Shown: positions 36,450 to 46,742, counted from the stretch's first letter. The stretch: 64,000 nucleotides of DNA from Globodera rostochiensis (GCA_018350325.1 JAEVLN010000001.1:4307254-4371253), one strand, 5' to 3'. Numbers and translations are program-made. The notes: generated from the sequence alone by a model not told the origin.

Positions 36450-38364
36450 TTATTGTTCTTTTGCTCTTTGTGCTGCTTGCCTTCGCGGTGTGGCGATCAT
36501 GTCCTGCCAGTGCTTCAGGCCCACTCCATTAGTGTTTGTGCCGATGATTACCTGAACAAACCGGTTATGAGCCTCCCTCAATTGTGACGTCGGCAGCCCT
36601 TCGCATGGTTAGGGCAGTTTGTGATCGGAAACAGTGTCATCAGACAAACAACGATGTCTTTGATCAAAAAGACCGATCGAAATCGGGGAAATTCGGGTCT
36701 TGCTTGGTCCAGTCCAAACTCCGGTCTCTGTTCTGAACACCTTGCAAAGCCCCCCCCCCCGCCTCTTCCTCACATGCCCTATCCTTCCAAACTCCGGTCT
36801 CTGTTCTGAACACCTTGCAAAGCCCCCCCCCCCCCCGCCTCTTCCTCACATGCCCTATCCTTCCAAACTCCGGTCTCTGTCTGAACACCTTGTTGCCCCC
36901 CCCCGTCTTCCTCACATGCCCTATCCTTCCAAACTCCGTCTGTCTGAACACCTTGCCCCCCCCCCGCCGCTTCCTCACATGCCCTATCCTTCCAAACTCC
37001 GGTCTCTGTCTGAACACCTTGCCCCCCCCCGCCTCTTCCTCACATGCCCTATCCTCTCGTTGGAGCCCACTCGGTCGTAATCGGACACAATTACGTGCAG
37101 ATGGACCCGCTGAAAGACAATCAAAATTCGTGGCATTCTTTGGCTCCGCCTACTTGAAGCTTTTCGGGGCTGACTTCAAACGAAAAGGATTCGTTATAAT
37201 AGGGATTCAGCGTTTTCATTTTGATGGTCGTCTTTTTCTTCTCCAGCCGTTTGTTCTGTGCCATCAAATAAATTTTGACGTACGGATCTTTTGGGGCAAA
37301 GGAAAGTTCACATTTTTGGCGGAATGCCAACGAAAACACTGACCGGAGAGGCCGAGGACGTCCTGAAACAAATTGTCAAATCCGAAAGGCGCCCAAAATG
37401 TACAGAATTACCATTTTTTTCAAGTTTTTACACTCCATCACCACCACCGTCAGTTTGTTTTTGTTCGGGACGTAACGCAACGCCAAACAAACGTCGCCCA
37501 ACCGGTTTTCCTTAATTAAATTCCAAAATAAATTAAAATAAATTATTTTTGCCTCTACATAAATACTGAATAATGCGAATGTTAATTGAACATTTTGGCG
37601 TTTTTATGCTTTTTGCGCCAATTATGGCGCCCCCCGAGGCGAACCGGTGGTGCTTCGATTGGCACAGTCTTTTCAATTGTCGTGGCAAGGTCAATTTTGC
37701 CGAGTGGAATCGAAATTTGCCCGATTTGGTCATGTTTGCCGAATCGATCTGATCGGAAGGTTAAAAGTTTTGGATTGTTTTCGGTTACAGACCAAAGTCG
37801 AAAACATTGAGCACCAGCGTTTGACTATTTATTTCGTTGTAGGGAACCTGAAAATTTGTCCAAAAATAATTTATAGAGAAAGATTATTTTGTGGTTTCGT
37901 CGCAAAAACTGTACCCTGAACTGGAAGGACTCGTTGAACACCGGATTTAGAGACTTTCTCTGCACCTTAAATTCTATTCTTTTAAGAGAGAATTCATTAA
38001 ATTTAATTAACCTTTGTCTGGAATTTCTTCTTTTTGTCCTAAATTTATTGGAAATTAATTTTGTCCAATTTAAACATCGAAACGTACCGGCAACAAAAAC
38101 AGTTTCACGTACGGATCGCTCGTGCCGCCCAAATCCATTGCCGGCAGATTTTCGGCACTCAGAATAAGCACTGTCAGCTGTGCCACCAAAGATTTTGTTG
38201 GATTTTCGAATTCAATCCAACCAAATTCAAATTCAACCCCTCACATTGTTTTTGTCAAAGTCATATTCCAATTTGTAGCTGAGCGTGCCGAGAAACTTTT
38301 TCTTCTCTTTGTCGGCTTCGTCTTTGTCCTTTCGCTTCCCGGCGCCCGGCAGAGGCGACGCCAT
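36450..38364 (-). CDS. Synaptotagmin (C2A and C2B domains)
   Basis: Synaptotagmins are Ca2+ sensors for vesicle fusion. Minus-strand exons: ATG 38362-38364 with a Lys/Asp/Glu-rich linker ([19 protein letters not shown]); C2A ([26 protein letters not shown] at about 38085-38120, [11 protein letters not shown] near 37920, [20 protein letters not shown] at about 37740-37800); C2B ([20 protein letters not shown], 37430-37500; microexon 37344-37362 completing [42 protein letters not shown], 37150-37290; [18 protein letters not shown], exon 37044-37109; and last exon 36450-36551, [15 protein letters not shown], stop 36450-36452). Asp residues of both Ca loops are present. The C-terminus lacks the usual AQWHTL-like end (QRAKEQ instead). 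No N-terminal transmembrane exon was found; it may lie upstream in the gene-poor 38.4-43.8 kb region. Confidence 0.92.
36700..37060 (-). repeat. Intronic tandem repeat carrying copies of the exon end and 5' splice site
   Basis: Five near-identical units of about 63-75 bp in the last synaptotagmin intron (36552-37043). On the minus strand each contains AAGGTGTTCAGA, then GAGTTTGGAAGGATAGGGCA, then TGTGAGGAAG and a G run. GGATAGGGCAT followed by GTGAGG is identical to the true exon end and donor at 37043-37044; GTGAGG recurs near 36978, 36915, 36849 and 36773. Confidence 0.9.
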
Positions 38365-39249
38365 ACTCAAAAATCGGTCTTAAAATTAATTGTCAAAAAT
38401 TATTTGCATTTTCTTTTGTCAAATTCGGCTAAATTACCTATGCCAGCCTCAATTGATTGCATTTTATTGGGGATAAATGCAAAAGATTTGGACGCAATGA
38501 ATTTTTCTCGTTGGGCGTGTGAGAGGCCCCAAAAATGCACGTGGAGGGGCAAAAGTCGGGAAAGGACGGGACGGTTTGTTGGCCAACCCAAAAGCCTTAA
38601 ATATGCGACGACGGCAAGCAGCACAGCCACCGACAATTTGGCAATTTGGGGGGGGGCAGGTGGGCAAACGGCGAAAGCCTTCGAAAAAGGGACAAACACC
38701 GCGAAAAAAGTAAAATTAGGTGAGAAAGTCAAAAGATAGGTGCCTTTCCAGAAAATTTAATTTTTTTCGTTGTTCGAATAAAAAATTCGGTTCTTTGACA
38801 TTTCCCTTCAAAGTCATGAGGCAAATTTGTTTGATACGGTCGCGCGTGTGCCGTGCCATTTTTTGTGCCGTCCCGGGCGTTGGTTGTTCCCCCGGGACCA
38901 TTAATTGTCCCTCCCTTTGGGTTCGGCACGGCACGACCACCGCTAATTGCTGAATGGGAGTGAATGGGCGCGTTGAGGGAAAGAGAGGGGGGGGGGGGGG
39001 GGTCATCGGTTGGGCCTGGGGGGATGGAATGGAATGAGTGGAGGGCGGGAGGGATCTTTCGCCCGAATCCAACAGAAACAACGGCATTAAAACGGGCTTT
39101 CCCTGCGGAGGAAAATTTGGGTAAATTTTTCGGTTTCTGCCAAAAGGGCCCCCCTCTAGCGTGAATAAATTGGATTTTTGGGTGGAGAGCATAGGAAATG
39201 GAAAATGAAGATGGATTTTGCGTGCCAAAAAGGTTGAGCAGCATCAATA

Positions 39250-39450
39250 CGCCCCGGGGCTTTTTGGGGGGCATTTGGGGGGAGGGGGGGGGAAGGCATT
39301 GGGGGCATTTGGGGGGAGGGGGGGTGGAAGGCATTGGGGGGGGGCATTTCGGGGGGAGGGGGGGGGAAGGCATTGGGGGGGCATGGGGGGAGGGGGGGGG
39401 GGAAGGCATTGGGGGGGGGGGGCATTTCGGGGGGGGGGGGGGAGGCTCGA
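39250..39450 (+). repeat. G-rich minisatellite (GGAAGGCATTGGGGG units)
   Basis: Five or so units of GGAAGGCATTGGGGG followed by GCATTT(C)GGGGGGAGGGG. Extreme strand asymmetry: almost all G on the plus strand. Confidence 0.8.
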
Positions 39451-40164
39451 TTATGAAGCTTTGAAATTTTAGCGCAAAATTGTGTCCCAGAGAGAACAAT
39501 GAACTCGGAAATGGAATGAATGGAAAGGGCTGGAGGGCGTGGGCCATAGATTGAGCCGTCCTCCGAGGGCATCTCAAGACCGACCGACCGACTTCCTTTC
39601 CCCCCACCCCCGCCCTCTTCTCCATAGAAAGTCCGCGGATAATTCTCGAGGGGTCCCCCCAGGGCAGTGCCGACGCCCTCCCCCGCCACCTCCAACGGAA
39701 TGCCGGAGGGGGGGGGGGAATGCGGCACAAAGTGGACGGGATAATGAATGGTGGAAGAATGCGGACAAAAAATTAGGGGGGGGGGAAGAATATGATCGGA
39801 AATTCACATTTTTGCATTTTTAAGGGAAATTTACATTTTATAAATTACCCTAATTAAGTTTCAATCGTGATTTGAGCTTCATCAATTGGCCCTTTAATCT
39901 TTCTGCGGCGATTGTTTGGAAAGAGAAAGAATTATCGGAATCGATTAGAAGAATTGGCCAATTGAATTGGACTTGCCCTTACTTTGGACTTAGGAGCTGT
40001 ACTTCCTCGTCCGTCCGCCGTTATAATTATGGACGAGTGCCGGCAGTGCCAATGCCAATCTCTTCCCCCGCATTCCCTAAAAGTGCCAAACTCTTCTGAG
40101 GAGAATATTAAATGGGCGATAATCGAAGGAACAATTTCTGCAAATTTAACGTATTCCATCGGAT

Positions 40165-40415
40165 TTGCGACTTACAGTCCAAAATGGGCCAATTTTGTTG
40201 GATGGCCAAGGCCCAAGCGGAGTTTCGCTTACTGACGACCTTTTTCAGGAGGCCAAAAAAGACTTGGCCAAGGATTTTGAGAAATTGGGCGGTGTCCCTT
40301 TAAATCTTTCGAAAATTCCCTCGCCACTTAAAACGAACTCTTTTAAAGGACACTTTTGTTCCAAAGAGCTGTTCGCCGGTGAAAGTGAAATTTTTGTGCT
40401 GCTGGCATCGATTGG
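40165..40415 (+). other. Candidate exon, unrecognised
   Basis: After CTTACAG at about 40178, an open stretch of good amino-acid composition reads ILLDGQGPSGVSLTDD, FQEAKKDLAKDFEKLGGVPL and GHFCSKELFAGESEIFVLLA, with a GTGGTG donor-like site near 40419. It looks more protein-like than the surrounding frames. No family recognised and no partner exons firmly linked. Confidence 0.3.
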
Positions 40416-40499
40416 CCAGTGGTGGCACAACAAATCCCCCCCCCTCCCCCCGCCCCCCTCCCCCCGCCCTCAACGCACAGACCCGCGAAAGAGCGGTGC

Positions 40500-40590
40500 C
40501 ACAGACAACGGGGACGGGGCGGCGGGGACGGGGCGGCGGGGACGGGGCGACGGGGACGGGGCGGCGGGGACGGGACGGCGGCAAAGGCCT
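40500..40590 (+). repeat. GGGGACGGGGCGGC tandem repeat
   Basis: Five to six units of GGGGACGGGGCGGC or GGGGACGGGGCGAC, period 14 bp. Confidence 0.85.
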
Positions 40591-41261
40591 TTGTCGCTTA
40601 TGCTTTTGACTGTGGCACGACGAGGCGGGCAGATTGGGGGGGGGGCGGTTCATGGCACAAAAAGCGTTCCATCTCGAGAACGGATTTTTTCGGACATGAC
40701 TCGGTGAAAGATCTCCTTACCCCACGGATGGAAATGCATGAGAGCCCCCCCGCGTCCGTCTTTTTCCTCGGGCCTTGGAGAAAGAAAAAGAAAAAGTGCA
40801 TTTCGCCTCGGGGGAATTATGGAGAAAATTTTGAATTTGGTTGGATGAGAGCGGAGTTTCAATAACCAATTTCACAGAAAATGTCAACTAAAAGGCCAAA
40901 TTAAAGTGCCGTGGCCTTTCCTTTTCGATCGGTCGCCGTTTGGTGCAAAACATTTTGGGAGAAAATGCATCAAAATCCAAAAAGCGATTTTATGCAAACG
41001 TTCAAATTCCATGCAAGTCAAATTTGAAGTGATAAAGATTCAGAAATTTGCCGATTTTCTCAGAATTTTCATTTCCTCAAAGGTCACCAATTAATTTTCC
41101 CACTTTCAACGGAACAATGGCACGACAAACAGCTGCGACTGGCATGGGTGGTATTTCCGATTTCATTCTTCCCCCGAGGCGATTGTTTCTCAAACGAATT
41201 GGAACCAGCAATAAATCACGCCACCTGTGGGGGGTAATCTCATGAAATTCCCTTGACTATG

Positions 41262-41545
41262 AGGGCCTCCCCCCAAATCCCCTGAGGGGCCCCTCCCCCA
41301 AATCCCCCTGAGGGGCCCCTCCCCCAAATCCCCTGAGGGGCCCTCCCCCAAATCCCCTGAGGGGCCCTCCCCCAAATCCCCTGAGGGGCCCCTCCCCCAA
41401 ATCCCCCTGAGGGGCCCTCCCCCAAATCCCCTGAGGGGCCCCTCCCCCAAATCCCCCTGAGGGGCCCTCCCCCAAATCCCCTGAGGGGCCCCTCCCCCAA
41501 ATCCCCCTGAGGGCCCCTCCCCCAAATCCCCTGAGGCTCCCCCCC
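41262..41545 (-). repeat. 26-27 bp palindromic G/C minisatellite
   Basis: About ten units of CCCCTGAGGGGCCCCTCCCC followed by CAAAT. Each unit contains the palindromic core CCCCTGAGGGG, so either strand can form hairpins. Confidence 0.85.
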
Positions 41546-41699
41546 CCCCACCCGACGGGTTCCACCACAGCCACAGCAAACAACTCACTCCCACGAACAA
41601 AACAAACAAAGCTGGTCGGTCGATCGGTCGGTCGATCGGTCGTCAGATTTATCCGCCGAAACTCTTTTTGTTTTGTTTTGGGCGGACAGACTCAAAAAG

Positions 41700-41830
41700 C
41701 CCCCCAAAACACGCCGCCAACCACCGATTATTTTGCGTCCATTCGCAAATCCGTCTTTATTTACGCCAAAAAAAAACTAAAAGCGTCAAAAGTGCCATTG
41801 GAAGTGTTTGCCAATGTTTTTGGTTGAGGG
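41700..41830 (+). other. Candidate exon, unrecognised
   Basis: The open block TTDYFASIRKSVFIYAKKKL then KASKVPLEVFANVFG is followed by a GTTGAGG donor-like site. It has protein-like composition but no recognised family. Confidence 0.25.
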
Positions 41831-42079
41831 GGGGGGACATTGCCCCAATTCCCTTTGGGGGTTAATTAATGCTCCGTTCAGCCGACTGATTGTTGCTGTG
41901 TAATGAATGTTAATGATATGTTAATGATATGCAATTAATTCCCTCCATAAACGCCACCGCCCGCGTTCAGTCAAAGCGAGCGCCGCCTAAAGTTTTGGAG
42001 CGTTTATTGGACTGACCAAAATTGTGACCGAAGGCGCCACCGCCGAATAATTAATGCGTTGAGAGAGTGCCGCCGTCCG

Positions 42080-42110
42080 TTCGTTCGTTCGTTCGTTCGT
42101 TCGTTCGGTG
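42080..42110 (+). repeat. TTCG tetranucleotide microsatellite
   Basis: Six to seven consecutive TTCG units. Confidence 0.9.
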
Positions 42111-42213
42111 ACCTTTCGATGGCCCCCGCCTCCCCCCCAACCGCCCGAATATAAATGAATGAACGGATTTGCCTTTGCGCGGGTCATTCATCCGTACGCA
42201 ATTCCCCCCCCCC

Positions 42214-42470
42214 CTCGGCGTCCCCTCAAGACAAATACATTTGCAACAGTTCCAACCAAATAATTTGCATTTAAACACATCCAACCCCCCCCCCCCGGCG
42301 TCCCCTCAAGACAAATACATTTGCAACAGTTCCAACCAAATAATTTGCATTTAAACACATCCAACCCCCCCCCCGGCGTCCCCTCAAGACAAATACATTT
42401 GCAACAGTTCCAACCAAATAATTTGCATTTAAACACATCCAACCCCCCCCCCCCCCCCCCCCCCCCCAAA
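42214..42470 (+). repeat. Three tandem copies of an about 80-bp unit ending in poly-C
   Basis: Each unit runs GGCGTCCCCTCAAGACAAAT, then ACATTTGCAACAGTTCCAAC, then CAAATAATTTGCATTTAAAC, ACATCCAA and a C run of 9 to more than 20. The copies are virtually identical apart from C-run length, so the array is recent. Confidence 0.92.
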
Positions 42471-43834
42471 AAAAGAAATAATTTATTTCAAAAAATTTGA
42501 ATAAAAAATAACCGTGCTAAAATTAACTGCCATGGCGTAATTAAGTGAAAGAAATGGGCCAAAAATAGCACCCACCCAAAGACCGTCCGCAAATTCACTT
42601 TATTTGTTGGGGGGGGGGGGGCGGGGGACTGCCCATTCATTCACTTTACAATTGCGCACGGGAGGGGAGTGGGGGGGGGGCAAAAACAATCAAAACAAAA
42701 CCGGATTTATTGAATTTGGGTGGGACGGGCGACTGATCGGATTTCGGAAACCCAAAAAATTGCTGAAAAATTCATTTGTTTGTCACCGATTTGAGACACT
42801 GTTTTTGAGTCTTAAAATGCCCTAAAATATTCGTAAGAACTTGCTATTATTAACTATTAAAGTTTGTAAGCATTCAATTTCAAAAAATACTTTAAAATGT
42901 TTCATTTGGCATTCTCTGCCGAACAAAAATTTTGGCACATTCGCAAAAGCAATCCGCCGGTCCCTCTCAAAACAATTCAAATGGAATTTGAATGGTCAGT
43001 AAGGCAAATGCAAATGCCCATCAATTAGCAGAATGAATGTCGGCGCCCCTTCACTTTGCCGGCAGCGGAGAGTCCCCCCCCCGGCGCCCAATTATTAATT
43101 AATAATTATTCTTCTCCAAAAATCCCCGACAAATCCATCAATCTTCACAGCCCCCCCCCCAAGCGTTTGCAGCAATCAAATTTAACTCAAATTTTGACTC
43201 AAATTGATTTATCGATCACCGAAAGTCTTTTCTCGCTTTATGGCCAAATTCGTCCAACATTTTTTCCCTGCGCATTTCGAACGGATTTTGCCATTCATTT
43301 TCCCTCGGGCGCCATCCAATTATTAATCTCAGTGGGAAATTGAACATTTTCACCTCCAAAATAAAATGCCTCGGGAGAAATTATCAAATTTATCGGAGAC
43401 AATGAAAGGCAGCCAAATTGAGGAAATTATTCCATTGCCCCGGGGGATGAATGGAAATCGAATGAATTTCCCCTCTCGGAAAGATTTTGGCTTATTTTTC
43501 TAAAATTGTCCCTCCCCCGCCGCCGGCGCTTCCGCCTCACTCTTTCCCCAAACATTTTCTTTCCTTTTTTGGAGACATTTTTTTTTGTCCCGCAAATGTT
43601 TCGTCTCCAACTTTTGCCCTTTTGCACTAACAAATAAGCCAATTTAACTGTACTCCGCAAACAAAGGCAAATTGTCCCTTTTCTTTGGACATTTAAATTG
43701 AATTTGTGACAATTGGACAAATTCTGTCGCGGAGCTTTCCCCCGAGGGGTAATAATTCAAATTCACACAAAGAGCATTTTTGGACATTGAATTAGTCCTT
43801 TCACTGATTTGACTGCCGGCGGCAAATCGCACCA

Positions 43835-46742
43835 ATGCGCCTTCTACCGGGCCCTTCCTCCTCCAGCGAAGAGGTGGACGACGCGTCGGCCGAAGGTCAG
43901 TCAAAAAATCCCCCCCCTCCCCACCCCCCCCCCCCCTCCTCTCCTGTCCCCCCCCCCCCCTCCCTCCTCCCGTCCCCCCCCCCCCCTCCCTCCTCTCCCC
44001 CCCCCCCCTCCCTCCTCTCCCGTCCCCCCCCTCCCTCCTCTCCTGTCCCCCCTCCCTCCTCTCCCGTCCCCCCCCCTCCCTCCTCCCCCCCCCCCTCCCT
44101 CCTCTCCCCCCCCCCCTCCTCTCCTGTCCCCCCCTCCCGTCTCCCCCCTCTCCCGTCTCCCCCCCCCTCCTCTCCTGTCCCCCCCCCCCTCCCTCCTCCC
44201 GTCCCCCCCCTCCCTCCTCTCCCCCCCCCTCCCTCCTCTCCCGTCCCCCCCCCCCTCTCCTCTCCCGCCCCCCCTCCCTCCTCTCCCGCCCCCCCTCCCT
44301 CCTCTCCCGTCCCCCCCTCCTCTCCCGTCCCCCTCCCTCCTCTCCCGTCCCCCCCTCCCGTCCCTCCCCCCTCCCGTCTCCCCCCCCTCCTCTCCTGTCC
44401 CCCCCCCTCCTCTCCTGTCCCCCCCCCCTCCTCCTGTCCCCCCCTCCCTCCTCTCCCGTCCCCCCCCCCCTCCCTCCTCTCCTGCCCCCTCCCTCCTCTC
44501 CCGTCCCCCCCCCCCCCTCCTCTCCCGTCCCCCTCCCCTCCCAACCCCCCCCCCCCTCCCTCCGATTGCTTCTGATCACAAATCAGGCTCCCCTTGCCGT
44601 TCCCCCCTCCGGACTCCCCGCGCCTCCCATCGCTCAGTGCCTCGTGCCTTTTGGTGCCGTCCCCGTCGCCGTTTTTGCCTCGGCATTTGCGTCGCAGTTG
44701 TGACTCTCGTGGCCAACTTTGCCCTCCTCTTCGTCGTTTTGGACATTTTGTTGGCATTGTTAAGACGAAGGTGCACTGGCGGAAACGGACAACAAAAAGC
44801 GATGGAAAGAATTCTCCCGAACATCGGTAGACAATGAAAACGAAAAAAAGTTCGTAAATTTGACAAATTCTGTCAGTTAGGCCCGCCCTGCTCGTCAACT
44901 TCAGCGACGCGAGGAGTCCAATACGCGTCCCTACGCCCGCAGCCTCCGCGCCTCCCTCCCGCAACAATTCTGTGCCGTCTTCGTCTCGGGGGCCTGGCGT
45001 CGCCTTGTCCCCTCCGGCCACTCCGCTCTTCTCGTCCCCCTCCCGCCCATCCCTCCCGTCGTCTTCATCCTCCGCTCCTCCGCCGACATCGACTCGGCCA
45101 CGACTTCGTCTCAAAGCCAACGGGACCACCAACAAATCCTCCAAGTACTGGTCGACATCGTCGGCCACGACGACTTTGCCGCGAATTCGCGTATCGGCGG
45201 CCGATCGGATGGCATTGGCAAGGGAAAATCTGTTCACACACGCAAAGCACTTGCCGTATCTGACGGTTGTCACCGCTCTGTTGGACATCGGAAGGGACCG
45301 GTGGACCCAATACGGACGCACTTTGCACCAGTACCACCAGTTCATGCGCAACCTGCTCCAACTTCGTGTGCCAATGGTTGGGATGCCAAAAAAATGAATA
45401 AAAAAGAAACTAAATATTTCTTCATATTGCCCGTTCTACAGATAGTCATTGTGGACGAAAAATCGGCGGAATTTGTGCATCGAGAACGCGCGAGGACCGA
45501 TTTGGGCCGGTGGACGAAAGTGAGTGCCGTCATTTGTTAGTTCCCTTCAGAATCGAAAATTAAATAATTCCTCCCCCCCCCCCCCCCTAAAGGTCGTCCA
45601 ACTGTCCCCGCAGCAATTGCCCTTGGCCGTCTTTCAGAAGCGAATTTCCCAACTGATGGAGTCCGAATTGGCCCATTGGCGTCCCGAGTGGGACCCGGCA
45701 ATGCGAACCCATCCCGAAGCGAGTCAGGCCGAATACGTCGTGGTCGTCAACTCCAAGCCGTACTTCCTCGCCCAAGCGGCGGTCGGTTAATTTCCAATGG
45801 CTTGGACCATTTAAATATTTCCAAACTTTTCAGGCGGACAATCCCTTCGACAGTGAATTCTTTGTGTGGCTGGACGCCGGCTACGGACACGGGGACCGTT
45901 CCGTGTTCCCCGCGTCCTGGAAATGGCTGCCGACTTTCCCTCGGGACAGAATTTCGACTATTAAAGTGAAGCCGCCGATTTATTCTCCGTTTGTTTGTAA
46001 ATTAAACGGCTTTTGCGTTAAGCTAACGCCCCCCGGTGATTTGATGATGCGTTACGGTTTGGAAGAGCTTTATCGGGTTGGCAACGGACAAATGCCTTTT
46101 TAAGCATTTCATATTCTTTTATTTAAGCAAGACGTGGCGGTGCTCAGCGGGGGTTTTTTGGCAGGCGATCGGCGCGCGGTAACGCGATTCCACAGGGAAC
46201 ATCACCGAATGTTCCTGGAACTGCTGGAGAAGGGTCGCGTGGACGACGATCAGGTGAGGGACGGGTTGAACCCGCCAAACTGAACGGGTTGAACTCGCCA
46301 AACTGAACGGGTTGAACTCGCCAAACTGAACGGGTGGAACTCGCCAAACTGATCATTGAGGGACGGGTTGAACCCGCCAATAACGGGTTGAACTCGCCAA
46401 ACTGAACGGGTTGAACTCGCCAAACTGAACGGGTGGAACTCGCCAAACTGATCATTGAGGGACGGGTTGAACCCGCCAATAACGGGTTGAACTCGCCAAA
46501 CTGAACGGGTTGAACTCGCCAAACTGAACGGGTGGAACTCGCCAAACTGATCATTGAGGGACGGGTTGAACTCGCCAAACTGATCATTGAGGGACGGGCT
46601 GATCCCAAAGACCAGACCTGTTGACCAATTATTTTTGAGTTTTGACTATTTGCAGACTTTTCTCGTACTGCTTGTCAACCAACATCCGGAATTGTTCAAC
46701 ATCGTCAACGGCGATTGGTTCGACGCATTCCAATTGTTTTGA
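43835..46742 (+). CDS. Membrane-anchored HtrL/YibB-family protein
   Basis: Start ATG 43835 gives MRLLPGPSSSSEEVDDASAE and a donor (GTCAGT) at 43895. Intron 1 is a long C/T repeat ending ATCACAAATCAG near 44585. Exon 2 encodes a basic stretch and one transmembrane helix (GICVAVVTLVANFALLFVVL, about 44685-44745), indicating a type II membrane protein. A Ser/Pro-rich stalk follows (44880-45130). The catalytic-type domain begins YLTVVTALLDIGRDRWTQYG (45257-45320) and continues IVIVDEKSAEFVHRERAR, VVQLSPQQLPL, YVVVVNSKPYFLAQAA, FFVWLDAGYGHGDRSVFPAS (45859-45920), FLAGDRRAVTRFHREHHRMF (46159-46220) and FNIVNGDWFDAFQLF, stop 46740-46742. The V-N-S-K-P and WLDAGYGHG blocks are typical of the HtrL/YibB domain, thought to be glycosyltransferase-like; the DAG motif is the likely acidic site. 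Function is inferred only. Confidence 0.8.
43895..44575 (+). repeat. C/T-rich minisatellite filling intron 1 of the HtrL gene
   Basis: About 650 bp of units such as CCCTCCTCTCCCGTCCCCCC with variable C runs. It is bounded by the donor GTCAGT on the left and a normal acceptor on the right. All long frames in this tract, on both strands, are compositional. Confidence 0.9.
46253..46597 (+). repeat. Intronic tandem repeats resembling the local exon-intron junction
   Basis: The HtrL exon ends GATCAG and its donor begins GTGAGGGACGGG. The intron that follows contains four copies of GATCATTGAGGGACGGG and about ten copies of AACGGGTTGAACTCGCCAAA (or TGGAAC), nested as a higher-order repeat with a period of about 95 bp. 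Confidence 0.85.

Larger units (their letters stand above)
38365..43834. other. Gene-poor G/C-homopolymer-rich region
   Basis: About 5.5 kb without a convincing gene. Candidate exon-like blocks are listed at 40165-40410 and 41700-41830. Long open frames on either strand coincide with poly-G/poly-C repeats and are artefacts of composition. Minisatellites at 39250-39450, 40500-40590, 41262-41545 and 42214-42470 are listed separately. The synaptotagmin upstream exons and promoter are probably here. Confidence 0.5.

Noticed and set aside
38729..39730. 333-codon minus-strand Pro-rich frame
   Set aside because: Runs through poly-G/poly-C minisatellites; no recognisable domain and no splice-consistent partner exons.
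41190..41609. Gly/Pro-rich repeat protein on the minus strand
   Set aside because: All three frames of the 26-27 bp array are open; this is a property of the repeat.
43897..45351. 484-codon minus-strand open frame rich in Gly/Glu/Arg
   Set aside because: It is the mirror of the C/T minisatellite and of HtrL exons on the plus strand; composition, not coding, keeps it open.
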